A DNA stretch of 64,000 nt from Paractinoplanes abujensis (lineage in GTDB: Bacteria; Actinomycetota; Actinomycetes; Mycobacteriales; Micromonosporaceae). Each line of letters opens with the position of its first letter. Positions within the stretch are counted from its first letter, which is position 1. The position numbers and the translations under genes were made by a program. This document shows positions 48,463 through 58,011 of the stretch, one piece after another. The notes under the pieces were generated by a model. The model saw only the letters and a list, made by a program, of their open reading frames with translations. It searched no databases and had not been told where the DNA came from. The DNA lies in contig NZ_JACHMF010000001.1 of assembly GCF_014204895.1 (NCBI RefSeq), positions 7,192,001 to 7,256,000 of the forward strand, written 5' to 3'.

Positions 48463-49598
48463 GCTAGCTGTGATGTCCAGCCAGGTTGTTCAACCGGGTG
48501 ATGGGTGGCAGTTTCCCGATGGCGGTGTGGGGTCTGTGGTGGTTGTAGTCGTGCATGAAGGCGGGTAGCGCAGCGCGGCGGGCTTTCTCCGAGGTGTAGA
48601 GCTTGGCGAAGGCCCAGCCGTCGGCCAGGGTCCGGTGGAAGCGTTCGACTTTGCCGTTGGTCTGGGGCCGGTAGGGGCGGGTCTTTTTCACCGTGATGCC
48701 CAGCTCGGCGCAGGTGTCGCGCCAGAGGTGCGATTTGTATGCGGAGCCGTTGTCCGAGAGCACTCGGTGGGTGGTCACGCCGCGTTCGGCGAACCAGGTG
48801 ACCGCGCGGCGAAGCACTCCGGTGGCGGTCAGGGCGGTTTCGTCGTCGTGGATCTCGGCATAGGCGACGCGGGAGTGGTCGTCGATGACGGTGTGGACGA
48901 ACGCAGTGCCGATGATGGGGTTGCGGTGCTTGTTCCGAGGCTTGCCGGCCGTGGCGGTCCGGTTTTTCTCGCCTTGCTGACGGCCGAGGTAGCGCCAGCC
49001 GCCGCCGTCGGGAACGTTGCCGAGCTTCTTCACGTCGACGTGCAGCAGGTCGCCGGGGCGTTCGTGTTCGTAGCGGCGGATCGCCTCGCCGGTGGCCCGG
49101 TCGAGGTGCGAGAGCCGGTTCGCGCGCTGCCGTCGGAGAACGGCATGCACGGTGGAGGCGGCCAGGCCGAGCTGATCGGCGATCGGGACCGGTCCCCAGC
49201 GTTGTTTGCGGCGCAGGTGCAGGATCTTGCGGACCAGCGGCGCCGGGGTGCGGTTCGGCTGCCGACGTGGCCGTGATGAGCGGTCGTGCATGCCGGCTTC
49301 GCCTTCGGCCCGGTAACGCCCGGCCCACTTGCTGGCGGTGCGCCAGGACACGTCGTAGCGTTCGGCCGCTCGTGCGGGTGACCAGCCACCCTCGACGATC
49401 AGACGCGCCAGCCGCAATCGCGCCCTCGGGGTCAATGCGGCGTTAGCGTGGGACATGAAGGCCTCCAGCCTGGTGTGTGGCGTCTTAGCAGCTCCACTGC
49501 ACCGTTGGAGGCCTTCATCTGTTCACCGGATCAGCCTTTGATCGTCAGATCGAGTGGTCGCACTTCCTCGACCAACGTCCCTGGACATCACAGCTAGC
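48463..49598 (-). mobile_element. Complete IS481-family insertion sequence with GCTAGC target duplication
   Basis: The element runs 48469-49592 (1124 bp) and is bracketed by GCTAGC at 48463-48468 and 49593-49598. Terminal inverted repeats start TGTGATGTCCAG at both ends, perfect over 12 bp and continuing with mismatches to about 23 bp. The NCTAGN target duplicated on insertion is characteristic of IS481. A single intact transposase gene fills the element. Perfect ends, intact target duplication and open frame point to a recent, possibly active copy. Confidence 0.93.
48464..49456 (-). CDS. IS481-family transposase
   Basis: 330 residues. N-terminal helix-turn-helix region (LTPRARLRLARLIVEGGWSPARAAERYDVSWRTASKWAGRY, about 8-48), a second HTH (GPVPIADQLGLAASTVHAVL) and an rve-type DDE catalytic core: Asp in LLHVDVKKLG, Asp in VLSDNGSAYKS, and Glu in NGKVERFHRTL. 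It ends HDYNHHRPHTAIGKLPPITRL, typical of the family. The ATG at 49456 is preceded by GGAGG. The TAG stop (48464-48466, complement) lies within the GCTAGC target duplication, so the stop codon is supplied by the insertion site rather than by the element. Confidence 0.95.
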   Translation of the reverse strand: MSHANAALTPRARLRLARLIVEGGWSPARAAERYDVSWRTASKWAGRYRAEGEAGMHDRSSRPRRQPNRTPAPLVRKILHLRRKQRWGPVPIADQLGLAASTVHAVLRRQRANRLSHLDRATGEAIRRYEHERPGDLLHVDVKKLGNVPDGGGWRYLGRQQGEKNRTATAGKPRNKHRNPIIGTAFVHTVIDDHSRVAYAEIHDDETALTATGVLRRAVTWFAERGVTTHRVLSDNGSAYKSHLWRDTCAELGITVKKTRPYRPQTNGKVERFHRTLADGWAFAKLYTSEKARRAALPAFMHDYNHHRPHTAIGKLPPITRLNNLAGHHS

Positions 49599-49757
49599 GC
49601 TGCGGTTGCTTAGCTTTGCCTTGCTTTTCCCGCGGCGTAGCCGCGACCCCCTACGGCCAGTCAGCTTCTTCCGCACCCCTCACCCGCACCGTGGGGGTCT
49701 GGGGGGGTCGCCCCCCAGGCGGATACGCGAGGAGGAAGGTGCACGCTTTTCGTGCAC
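49599..49757. repeat. Palindrome-rich region between the IS and tRNA-Thr
   Basis: No gene is seen. It holds CGCGGC-GTA-GCCGCG (49631-49645), a REP-like CTGGGGGG-GTCG-CCCCCCAG (49699-49718) and GTGCACG-CTTTT-CGTGCAC (49739-49757). The last lies 17 bp beyond the 3' end of tRNA-Thr and may terminate it, though without a T tract. Confidence 0.6.
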
Positions 49758-49773
49758 AGAGTGCCCCCCGACG

Positions 49774-49847
49774 AGCCCCCGGTCGGGATCGAACCGACGA
49801 CCTCCCGTTTACAAGACGGGTGCTCTGGCCATCTGAGCTACAGGGGC
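49774..49847 (-). tRNA. tRNA-Thr (anticodon TGT)
   Basis: A full cloverleaf reads on the minus strand: acceptor GCCCCTG / CGGGGGC (one G-T pair), D-arm with GTAGCTCAGATGG, anticodon stem CCCGT / ACGGG around loop CTTGTAA giving anticodon TGT (Thr, ACA codons), and the T-arm GGTTCGATCCC. 74 nt to the discriminator T at 49774; CCA is not encoded. Single tRNA, no neighbouring RNA genes. Confidence 0.95.
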
Positions 49848-49886
49848 AGTTGGGTCAGCATACTGGCTGTGAACTTCCTGGCCACC

Positions 49887-49915
49887 TTGGCATGTCGTGT
49901 AAAAAGCTTTACGTT
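49887..49915 (+). promoter_or_regulatory. Possible msiK promoter with overlapping palindrome
   Basis: TTGGCA (49887-49892), 17 bp, TACGTT (49910-49915) is a plausible -35/-10 pair. GTAAA-AAGC-TTTAC (49899-49912) is an inverted repeat across the spacer and -10, a good place for a repressor. GAAAGGAAG (about 49963-49971) is the likely ribosome site of msiK. Called by eye. Confidence 0.35.
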
Positions 49916-49983
49916 TACATGGCTGTTCCTCCACTCGGATCGTCCGGCACGTTCCTGCCGGTGGAAAGGAAGTCTGTTTCAGC

Positions 49984-51069
<1,086 letters not shown>

Positions 51070-51085
51070 ACGACTGACTGACATT

Positions 51086-51117
51086 CCGGGCGGTCCCTTC
51101 GGGGCCGCCCGGTTTTT
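51086..51117 (+). terminator. Rho-independent terminator after msiK
   Basis: Twelve-bp stem CCGGGCGGTCCC / GGGGCCGCCCGG (one T-G pair) with a 3-base loop, followed by TTTTT. Starts 17 bp after the msiK stop; its T tract overlaps the end of the convergent gene. Confidence 0.9.
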
Positions 51118-53941
51118 ATTCGGCGAAGCGGATGAGCACGAAGTCTTTGTCGGTGGCGCAGGCCAAATGGGTGGTGTTCCACGAGCAGGTGCCGGTGTTG
51201 ACGCCGCTGAGCGGGCCGAGCTGCACGGGGGCGTCGCCGAGGTGGCGGCCGGCGAGGGCGGGGTCGTCGGGGTAGCCGGTGAAGGGTTTGCTCAGTTCGA
51301 GAATGTTGGCGTCGTCGAGGCGTACGGCTGCTTGTTTACCGGACCAGATTTCTTTGCCGTCGGCGTCGACGAGCCGGGCGTCGGCGGAGTAGGCGGTGAG
51401 GACGGCCTCGCCGACCGGGATGATCGCGTCGGATCGGGGGGCGGCCGTCTTCCAGGCGGTTCTGCCGTCGGGGATGGTCACGGCGACCAGCTGGGCGTTT
51501 TCGTCGCCGGGGCCGGTGCCTTCGAGCGCGCACACCCGGTCGTCGCCGCAGGGGCTGAGCCGCCACAGCCGTGCTTCGCGGGTGGGTGAGGTGTAGATGA
51601 TGTCGGCGCCGTCGAGTTTGTCGAGCCCGTAAGCGACGAGGCGGTTGGTGTCGCCGGCTTTGCGGATGACGAGCCGGCCGTTGTGCGCGATGACGTCGTC
51701 GGAGGTGTCGGCGACGTCGGGCCGGGCGGCCAGGATTTTGCCGGTGTTGGCGTCGATGACCCGGGCCGTGTCGTCTTCCCCGCCGATCTGCACGATGCGG
51801 GGGTCGTCGCCGAGGTCGGGGGACAGGGGGCGGCCGGTGGCGCCGGCCGGGCCGGACAGGTCGGCCGGGGTGGTGACGCCGAACAGTTCGGGCTGGGGAC
51901 CTTCGAGGTCGGGCTGCTTCCACTGTTCGCGGCCGTCGGTGATGTCGAGGCCGAGGAGTTGTTTGTTCTCGCGGTCGGCGATGAGGGCCCGGTCGCCTTG
52001 GAACCAGATGTCGTCATCGTCGCCCAGGGTGCGTTTCCACAGTTCCTGGCCGGTGTCCGCGGCCAGCAGCACAAGTTCGCGGGTGCCGGATTCGTAGTCA
52101 CCGTCGCTGATCAACGCGACCGCCTCCGGCAACGCGATCAGGGTGTCCCAGGCTTTGGCGGTGCCCGCATCCGGGTTGCTCCAGGCCGGCTGGTCGGCGT
52201 CGGTGTCGATGGCGACCACACCGATCCGGCCGGTTTCGTTGTCGGTGCTGGCCAGGTAGGCGCGGTTGCCGTGGACGACGGCGTCGTGGAAGCCGGATGT
52301 GAACGGTAGGGCCGGCGTGACGTGCACCGGGGTGCTGAGCGCCTGGAAGTCGAGGGCGGGGTGGCGGGGCCAGAACGCCCAGGCGGTGGTGGCGCCGGCG
52401 GCGATGACGAGGGTGAGCGCGGCGGCGGTGGCGACGACCCAGCGGCGGCGGTTGCCGCGAGGCCGGTCCGGGCCGGGGGCAACGGGGCCGGGGCTGTAGC
52501 CGCCGGGCGGGTGGTGGCCGGGGGCGCCGCTGCCCGGATGCGGGGTGTTGTCGGAGGCCAACCAGGGTTCGTGGCTGGGCGGGCCGAACGCCGCGGGTGA
52601 GCCGGGGTGCGACGGCGAGCCGGGGAGGGCGTGCCCGCCGGCGGCGATGGCGGCCGCTTCGCCGGTGGCCCAGGGGTCGACGGGTTCGCCGTAGTGCCGG
52701 TCGTCGGCGGGCCGGGCGGCCGGCGGTGGCGGGGCCGGGGGCACGCCGGGGGTGGGCGTCGGTGTCGGCGGCCCGGCGGCCGCCGTCGCGGTCAGCGGGC
52801 CGGTGGCCGCGGTGGGCGGGCCGGCCGCGGCGGTCGACGAGGAGGTGGTGGCGGAGTGGGGCGTGTTGAGGGTGGCGCCCTCGGCCACGGGAAGTTCGGG
52901 CTGCTCGAGCACCGTGGGGGCGATCCCCAGCTCGCTGTGCAGGAGCCGCGCCACCAGCGGCACCCGGGAGGAGCCCCCGACCAGGAAGAGTCCGGCCAGC
53001 TCGGACGGTTGGAGGCCGGCGGCCGCGATCACCGTTCCCGCTTCGGCGACCCCCCGGCGTACGAGGGAATCCGCTGTCGCCTCGAGCTCGTCGCGGGTCA
53101 GATGCACCGCGTGCTCGACCCCGGGCACCGGCACGGGGGCGAAAGAGCTGCGCGAGAGCATCTCCTTGGCGCCGCGCACGTCCTCCCAGAACTGGCGCCG
53201 GGCCCGCCACTGGGCCAGGGTCGCCGGCTCGGTGAGCGCGTGCCAGGCCGCAGGTTCGGCCCCGGCCAGCGATTTGCCCAGGTGGTCGACGAGGGCCGCG
53301 TCGAGGTCGAGCCCGCCCAGGTCGTCGGCCCCGCCCGAGGCCGTGACCGAGTAGTCGGCGCCGGGACCGTGGTGGCGCACCACGGCGACGTCGAGCGTGC
53401 CGCCGCCGAAGTCGAAGACGGCCAGCGACGAACCGACGGGCAGTGGCCGGCGCAGCACCTCGGCGAAATAGCGGGCGGCGGCCACCGGCTCGGGCAGCAG
53501 CGGTGTCCCGGCCGGCCAGCCCGCCCGGCCCAGCGCCTCGACCAGCACCGCGCGCCGGGGACCGCCCCAGGCCGCGGGGTAGGTGACCTGGGCCGGGGGC
53601 AGGAAACCGGCGGTGGCCACGGCCTCGCGGGCCACCGCGTCGAGCAGGGCGGCCAGCAGGTCGGGCACCGGCACGGAGGCGTCGCCCAGCATGATCGTGT
53701 CCGCGTCGACGTGCCGTTTCGGGTGGGGTTCGAGGCGGGCCGGGTCGGCGTGGCCCAGGCGCAGGGCGTCGGCCCCCACGTGCAGGCGGCCGCCGGGGTC
53801 GCGGAAGACCGCCGACGGCAGCAGCGGGCGGCCGTCGAACAGCAGCGGTCTCGTCCGTCCGTCGGGCCGTCGCAACATGGCCACGGTGTGCGAGGTTCCC
53901 AGGTCGACGCCGAGCACGAACCCTTCGGTCACGGCCGCCAT
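51116..53941 (-). CDS. Hsp70-like ATPase fused through a Pro-rich linker and one membrane helix to a PQQ-like beta-propeller
   Basis: 941 residues in one frame. Residues 1-~360 are an Hsp70/actin-fold ATPase: FVLGVDLGTSHTVAMLRR (phosphate 1), AQVTYPAAWGGPRRAVL, LAVFDFGGGTLDVAVVRH (phosphate 2) and GLFLVGGSSRVPLVARLL (adenosine motif). A Pro/Ala/Thr-rich linker spans ~365-500, then a transmembrane helix (RRRWVVATAAALTLVIAAGATTAWAFW, ~500-525), then ~415 extracytoplasmic residues with propeller blades such as LVLLAADTGQELWKRTLGD, LLGLDITDGREQWKQPD and ARVIDANTGKILAARP. There is no substrate-binding lid of Hsp70. This would link cytoplasmic ATP state to an outside sensor or scaffold. GTG or ATG starts within 10 residues are equivalent. 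Confidence 0.88.
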   Translation of the reverse strand: MAAVTEGFVLGVDLGTSHTVAMLRRPDGRTRPLLFDGRPLLPSAVFRDPGGRLHVGADALRLGHADPARLEPHPKRHVDADTIMLGDASVPVPDLLAALLDAVAREAVATAGFLPPAQVTYPAAWGGPRRAVLVEALGRAGWPAGTPLLPEPVAAARYFAEVLRRPLPVGSSLAVFDFGGGTLDVAVVRHHGPGADYSVTASGGADDLGGLDLDAALVDHLGKSLAGAEPAAWHALTEPATLAQWRARRQFWEDVRGAKEMLSRSSFAPVPVPGVEHAVHLTRDELEATADSLVRRGVAEAGTVIAAAGLQPSELAGLFLVGGSSRVPLVARLLHSELGIAPTVLEQPELPVAEGATLNTPHSATTSSSTAAAGPPTAATGPLTATAAAGPPTPTPTPGVPPAPPPPAARPADDRHYGEPVDPWATGEAAAIAAGGHALPGSPSHPGSPAAFGPPSHEPWLASDNTPHPGSGAPGHHPPGGYSPGPVAPGPDRPRGNRRRWVVATAAALTLVIAAGATTAWAFWPRHPALDFQALSTPVHVTPALPFTSGFHDAVVHGNRAYLASTDNETGRIGVVAIDTDADQPAWSNPDAGTAKAWDTLIALPEAVALISDGDYESGTRELVLLAADTGQELWKRTLGDDDDIWFQGDRALIADRENKQLLGLDITDGREQWKQPDLEGPQPELFGVTTPADLSGPAGATGRPLSPDLGDDPRIVQIGGEDDTARVIDANTGKILAARPDVADTSDDVIAHNGRLVIRKAGDTNRLVAYGLDKLDGADIIYTSPTREARLWRLSPCGDDRVCALEGTGPGDENAQLVAVTIPDGRTAWKTAAPRSDAIIPVGEAVLTAYSADARLVDADGKEIWSGKQAAVRLDDANILELSKPFTGYPDDPALAGRHLGDAPVQLGPLSGVNTGTCSWNTTHLACATDKDFVLIRFAE

Positions 53942-53970
53942 GCTACGACGAACCCCCTAGTGTGGCCGCC

Positions 53971-54390
53971 ATGCGGATCGAACGAATCACCCGGGCCGCG
54001 GCGATCCACGCGGCCGCGGAGCTCTTCGACGCGCCCCCGTTGACCGAGGCGACCGAGCGTTTCCTGGCCGCCGAGGGTCACCATTTGCTGCTTGCCTACG
54101 ACGACGACCGGCCGGTCGGGATGATCTCGGGGGTCGAGATGACGCACCCGGACAAGGGCACCGAGATGTTCGTGTACGAGCTGTCGGTGGCCCCCGAGGC
54201 CCGCCGCCGGGGTGTGGCCACCGCGCTGGTGACCGAGCTGGCGGCGATTGCCCGGCGGGCGGGGTGTTACGGCATGTGGGTGGGTACCGAGCCGGACAAC
54301 ACGGCCGCACTCGCCACTTATCGCCGCGCGGGCGCCGACGAGGAAGCGCCCTTCACCCTGCTCAATTGGGATCTTATCGCCGGTCGATGA
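53971..54390 (+). CDS. GNAT-family acetyltransferase, AAC(3)-I-like
   Basis: 139 residues. The acetyl-CoA site motif A is VYELSVAPEARRRGVATALVTEL (R/Q-x-x-G-x-A pattern RRRGVA), followed by MWVGTEPDNTAALATYRRAGA. The overall pattern and the short length resemble aminoglycoside 3-N-acetyltransferase AAC(3)-I and its relatives, but many such proteins acetylate other amines, so no resistance function is claimed. ATG at 53971 (GTG at 53962 possible). Divergent from the Hsp70-like gene, with only ~29 bp between starts. Confidence 0.85.
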   Translation: MRIERITRAAAIHAAAELFDAPPLTEATERFLAAEGHHLLLAYDDDRPVGMISGVEMTHPDKGTEMFVYELSVAPEARRRGVATALVTELAAIARRAGCYGMWVGTEPDNTAALATYRRAGADEEAPFTLLNWDLIAGR

Positions 54391-54643
54391 CGCCGAACGG
54401 AGCGTGGTTGTCGAGAAAGGACATTTGGCTTCGCATACGCCGATACGGCCGCGTTGCTGAAGGAATTCCGTGACCTGCGGTAACGCGCAGGAAATCATCG
54501 CGTACAGATGCACCACAATGAATGTCACGGCCTCGTCACAACGTCATCGATCGTAGTGACTTTAATGGCGATCGATCAGAGGATCCGGTGGATGCGCCCC
54601 AGTGAACCCCCGCTGGGCGCCGTTCCTTCCGGAGGACCCGTAC

Positions 54644-57600
54644 GTGAGACAACAATTCACTTGGGGCCGGCGAACGTTCACTTCTGTGCTCGCGATCGGC
54701 GTGGCCGCCGGCGCGACGTTCAGTGGTGCGCTCCCGGCCTCGGCGGCGCCGGGCGCGGACGCGGTTCCCGCCGCGCTGCTGAATTCGGCCGAGACTCCCG
54801 CCGCCCCCAAGGAGGCGCCGGCCGACGCCCTGGGTGCGCACGACGCCGAGCTGCTGGCCAAGGCCGAGGCGGCCCACAAGAAATTCGTCACCGTCATCGT
54901 CGCCGCCGAGGCCGGTAAGTCGGCCGACGTCGTCGCGAAGATCAAGTCGCTCGGCGGTGTCGTCACTCGGCACTTCGACGAGATCGGCTACGTGCTGGCC
55001 TCGGTGCCGATCGCCAAGGTCGTCGCGGCCGCCCAGCTGGCCGGCGTCAAGGCGGTCGACCTGGAAGAGACGATCAAGCTGCCGGAGACCGGCGTTCAGC
55101 GGGACAAGGCCGGCAAGCCGGTGCAGCTGGCCGCGCCCGGCCCGTCGACGCCCGCCGCCAACCCGTACATGCCGACCGACGAGACCGGGTCGGTGGACTT
55201 CAAGAAGAAGTTCCCCAAGTACGACGGCCGCGGCGTCACGATCGGCATCATGGACTCGGGTGTGGACATCGACCACCCGGCGCTGGCCAAGACGACCACC
55301 GGCGAGCGCAAGATCGTGGACTGGGTCACGGCCACCGACCCGCTGCTCGAGGGTGACAACACCTGGCGGGCGATGCTGACCTCGGTGAGCGGCCCCACCT
55401 TCACGTACGCGAACCAGACCTGGAAGGCCCCCGCGGGCAACTGGAAGATCAACCGCTTCGCCGAGTCGATCACCGCCGCCTCCGACCCCGAGGGCGACGT
55501 CAACCGCGACGGGGACACCACCGACACGTGGGGCATCCTCTACGACCCGGAGAGCCACGACATCCGGGTCGACACCAACCAGAACCTCGACTTCACCGAC
55601 GACGCCGTCATGCGGCCGTACAAGGAGAAGTTCGACGTCGGCCACTTCGGCACGGACAACCCGGCCACCGCGGTCACCGAGCGGATGCCGTTCGTCGTCG
55701 AATACCGCGAGGACGTCGACGTGACCCCGGCCGGCCTCGAGGGCACCGCCGACTTCGTCAACATCGGCATCCCGGAGAGCCTGCACGCCTCACACGTGGC
55801 CGGCATCGCCGCGGGTAACGACCTGTTCGGCAACGCCGCGTTCGACGGCCAGGCCCCCGGCGCCAAGATCGTGTCGGCCCGGGCCTGCACGTGGGGCGGC
55901 GGCTGCACCAACGCCGCGCTCACCACCGGCATGGCCGACCTGGTGATCAACCGGGGTGTCGACGTGGTCAACATGTCGATCGGCGGCCTGCCCGCGCTCA
56001 ACGACGGCAGCAACGCCCAGGCTCTGCTGTACAACGACCTGATCACCAAGTACGGCGTGCAGCTGTTCATCTCGGCCGGCAACAGCGGCCCGGGCGTCAA
56101 CACGCTCGGCGAGCCGTCCGGCGCCACCGAGGTCGTCAGCGTCGCCGCCAGCATCTCCGACGACACGTGGAAGTCCAACTACGGCGCGGAGACCCGCAAG
56201 CCGCTGCAGTTGTTCCCGTTCTCGTCGCGGGGCCCGCGTGAGGACGGCGGCTTCAAGCCGAACATCTCGGCCCCCGGCTCGGCGGTCTCGCTCTCGCCGA
56301 CGTGGGAAGAGGTCGCCGGCCTGACGACCGTGCCCTACACCCTGCCGCCGGGCTACTCGATGCAGAACGGCACGTCGATGGCCTCCCCGCAGGCCGCCGG
56401 AGGCGCCGCGCTGCTGCTCTCGGCCGCGAAGGCCAACGGCATCAAGGTGAGCCCGCCGCAGCTGCGCCGGGCGATCTACTCGTCGGCCGACCCGATCTCG
56501 GGTGAGCAGGTCAACGAGCAGGGTTACGGCCAGCTCAACGTGCCCGACGCGTGGAAGCTGCTGGCCAAGAAGCCGGCCACCCGCACGTACAAGTCGTCGG
56601 CGCCGGTCTGCACGCCGCTCAGCGACCTGCTGGCCACCCCCGGCCAGGGCACCGGCATCTACAACCGGTGCGCCGTGGCCGACGGTGGCCTCAAGCCGGG
56701 CCAGGTGAAGATCCAGACGATCAAGCTGACCCGTACGAGTGGCCCGAGCTACCCGGTGCTGCACACCCTCACGTGGCAGGGTGACCGCTCGTCGTTCGCC
56801 TCGTCCCCGGTCGTGCTGCTGCCGCTCAACAAGACGGTCAGCGTCCCGGTCGTGGTGCGGGCCAAGGACGGCCTGGCCAGCGCGCTCCTCAAGGTCGACG
56901 ACCCGACCACCCCGGTCATCGACTTCGAGGTGCTCAACACGGTCGTCACCGGCGTCGACACCAAGAAGCCCGGGTACGCGACCTCGTTCTCCGGCCAGGT
57001 CGACCGCTCGTCGACCACCTCGTTCTACGTGACCGTGCCCGAAGGTGCGAAGGCCCTCCAGGTGGATCTGTCCGGCATCGCGTCCGGCTCGCAGACCCGC
57101 TGGATCGCGATCAACCCGTGGGGCGTCCCGGTCGAGGACACGGCGAGCACTGCCTGCTACACGAACTTCTCCGACGCGGCGGCCTGCAAGCCCGAGGAGC
57201 GGTCGTACGAGAACCCGATCCCCGGCGTCTGGGAGCTCGAGGTCGAGTCCCGGCGGACGAGTCCGGTGCTCAGCAACCCGTTCAAGGTGACCGCGAAGAT
57301 CCAGGGCGTCACGCTGACCCCCGAAGCGATCACGCTGCCCAGCATCGCGGTCAACCAGCCGGCCCCGGTCAGCTTCGCCGTGAAGAACGACTTCGGCCCG
57401 GTCACCGTGTCGGCTCAGGGCGGCCCGCTCGGCAGCTCGAGCAGCCAGCGTCCGTCCATCGCGGACGGTGCGAGCCAGGAGTACGAGTTCGCGGTGCCGG
57501 CCGGTTCGACCCGGCTGACCGTGGCGATCGGCAACACCAGCGACGCCGCGGCCGACCTGGACCTGTCGGTCTACCGCGACGGCGTGCTGGTCGGCTCGGA

Positions 57601-57928
57601 CGCCGACGGTGACTCGGAGGAGTCGGTCACGCTGACCGACCCGGCGGCGGGCACCTACACCGCAGTGGTGGACGGCTACTCGGTGCCCGCGGGCACCACG
57701 GCGTACGACTACCTCGACGTCTACTTCAGCCCGGCGCTCGGCTCGGTCACCGTGCCCAGCACGCCGGCCACGCTGGCCAACGGCGCGTCGACGACGGTCT
57801 CCGGCACGGTCACCGCGCTGTCGGTGCCGCCCGCCGGCCGGGCCCTGTCGGGCGAAGTCACCATCGTGACCGACGAGGGCGCGGTCGTCGGCCGCGGCCC
57901 GATCGCGATCACCGCGGTCACCGGCTGA
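54644..57928 (+). CDS. Secreted subtilisin-like serine protease (S8 family), large
   Basis: 1094 residues from the GTG at 54644, chosen because GGAGGA (54631-54636) sits 7 bases upstream and a signal peptide (VRQQFTWGRRTFTSVLAIGVAAGATF...ASAA) follows. An inhibitor-like propeptide (~75-155) precedes the peptidase domain: Asp204 (GIMDSGVDIDHP), His384 (LHASHVAGIAAG), oxyanion Asn480 (SAGNSGPG) and Ser578 (NGTSMASPQAAG). About 170 residues are inserted between Asp and His, more than in simple subtilisins and reminiscent of tripeptidyl-peptidase II-like S8 enzymes. The C-terminal ~480 residues are beta-sandwich domains (ADLDLSVYRDGVLVGSDADGD), probably for substrate or wall binding. Confidence 0.94.
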   Translation: MRQQFTWGRRTFTSVLAIGVAAGATFSGALPASAAPGADAVPAALLNSAETPAAPKEAPADALGAHDAELLAKAEAAHKKFVTVIVAAEAGKSADVVAKIKSLGGVVTRHFDEIGYVLASVPIAKVVAAAQLAGVKAVDLEETIKLPETGVQRDKAGKPVQLAAPGPSTPAANPYMPTDETGSVDFKKKFPKYDGRGVTIGIMDSGVDIDHPALAKTTTGERKIVDWVTATDPLLEGDNTWRAMLTSVSGPTFTYANQTWKAPAGNWKINRFAESITAASDPEGDVNRDGDTTDTWGILYDPESHDIRVDTNQNLDFTDDAVMRPYKEKFDVGHFGTDNPATAVTERMPFVVEYREDVDVTPAGLEGTADFVNIGIPESLHASHVAGIAAGNDLFGNAAFDGQAPGAKIVSARACTWGGGCTNAALTTGMADLVINRGVDVVNMSIGGLPALNDGSNAQALLYNDLITKYGVQLFISAGNSGPGVNTLGEPSGATEVVSVAASISDDTWKSNYGAETRKPLQLFPFSSRGPREDGGFKPNISAPGSAVSLSPTWEEVAGLTTVPYTLPPGYSMQNGTSMASPQAAGGAALLLSAAKANGIKVSPPQLRRAIYSSADPISGEQVNEQGYGQLNVPDAWKLLAKKPATRTYKSSAPVCTPLSDLLATPGQGTGIYNRCAVADGGLKPGQVKIQTIKLTRTSGPSYPVLHTLTWQGDRSSFASSPVVLLPLNKTVSVPVVVRAKDGLASALLKVDDPTTPVIDFEVLNTVVTGVDTKKPGYATSFSGQVDRSSTTSFYVTVPEGAKALQVDLSGIASGSQTRWIAINPWGVPVEDTASTACYTNFSDAAACKPEERSYENPIPGVWELEVESRRTSPVLSNPFKVTAKIQGVTLTPEAITLPSIAVNQPAPVSFAVKNDFGPVTVSAQGGPLGSSSSQRPSIADGASQEYEFAVPAGSTRLTVAIGNTSDAAADLDLSVYRDGVLVGSDADGDSEESVTLTDPAAGTYTAVVDGYSVPAGTTAYDYLDVYFSPALGSVTVPSTPATLANGASTTVSGTVTALSVPPAGRALSGEVTIVTDEGAVVGRGPIAITAVTG

Positions 57929-57943
57929 TCAGCAACAGGTAAG

Positions 57944-57974
57944 AGGCCCGTCCGGCGTGCTGCCGGGCGGGCCT
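57944..57974 (+). terminator. Hairpin after the subtilisin-like protease gene
   Basis: Thirteen-bp stem AGGCCCGTCCGGC / GCCGGGCGGGCCT (one T-G pair) with loop GTGCT, 15 bp after the stop; no long T tract. Confidence 0.75.
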
Positions 57975-58011
57975 GTTCCGTTGGCGGCCCCATTCGACTC
58001 CAGGAAGCGCT

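Noticed and set aside
49774..49847. tRNA-Thr as the attachment site of an integrated island
   Set aside because: No integrase gene and no repeated 3' tRNA fragment was found in the window; the adjacent mobile element is an IS481, which does not use tRNA sites.
53971..54390. Aminoglycoside resistance gene
   Set aside because: Similarity to AAC(3)-I is at the level of the GNAT fold and motif A; without activity data a resistance function is not supported.
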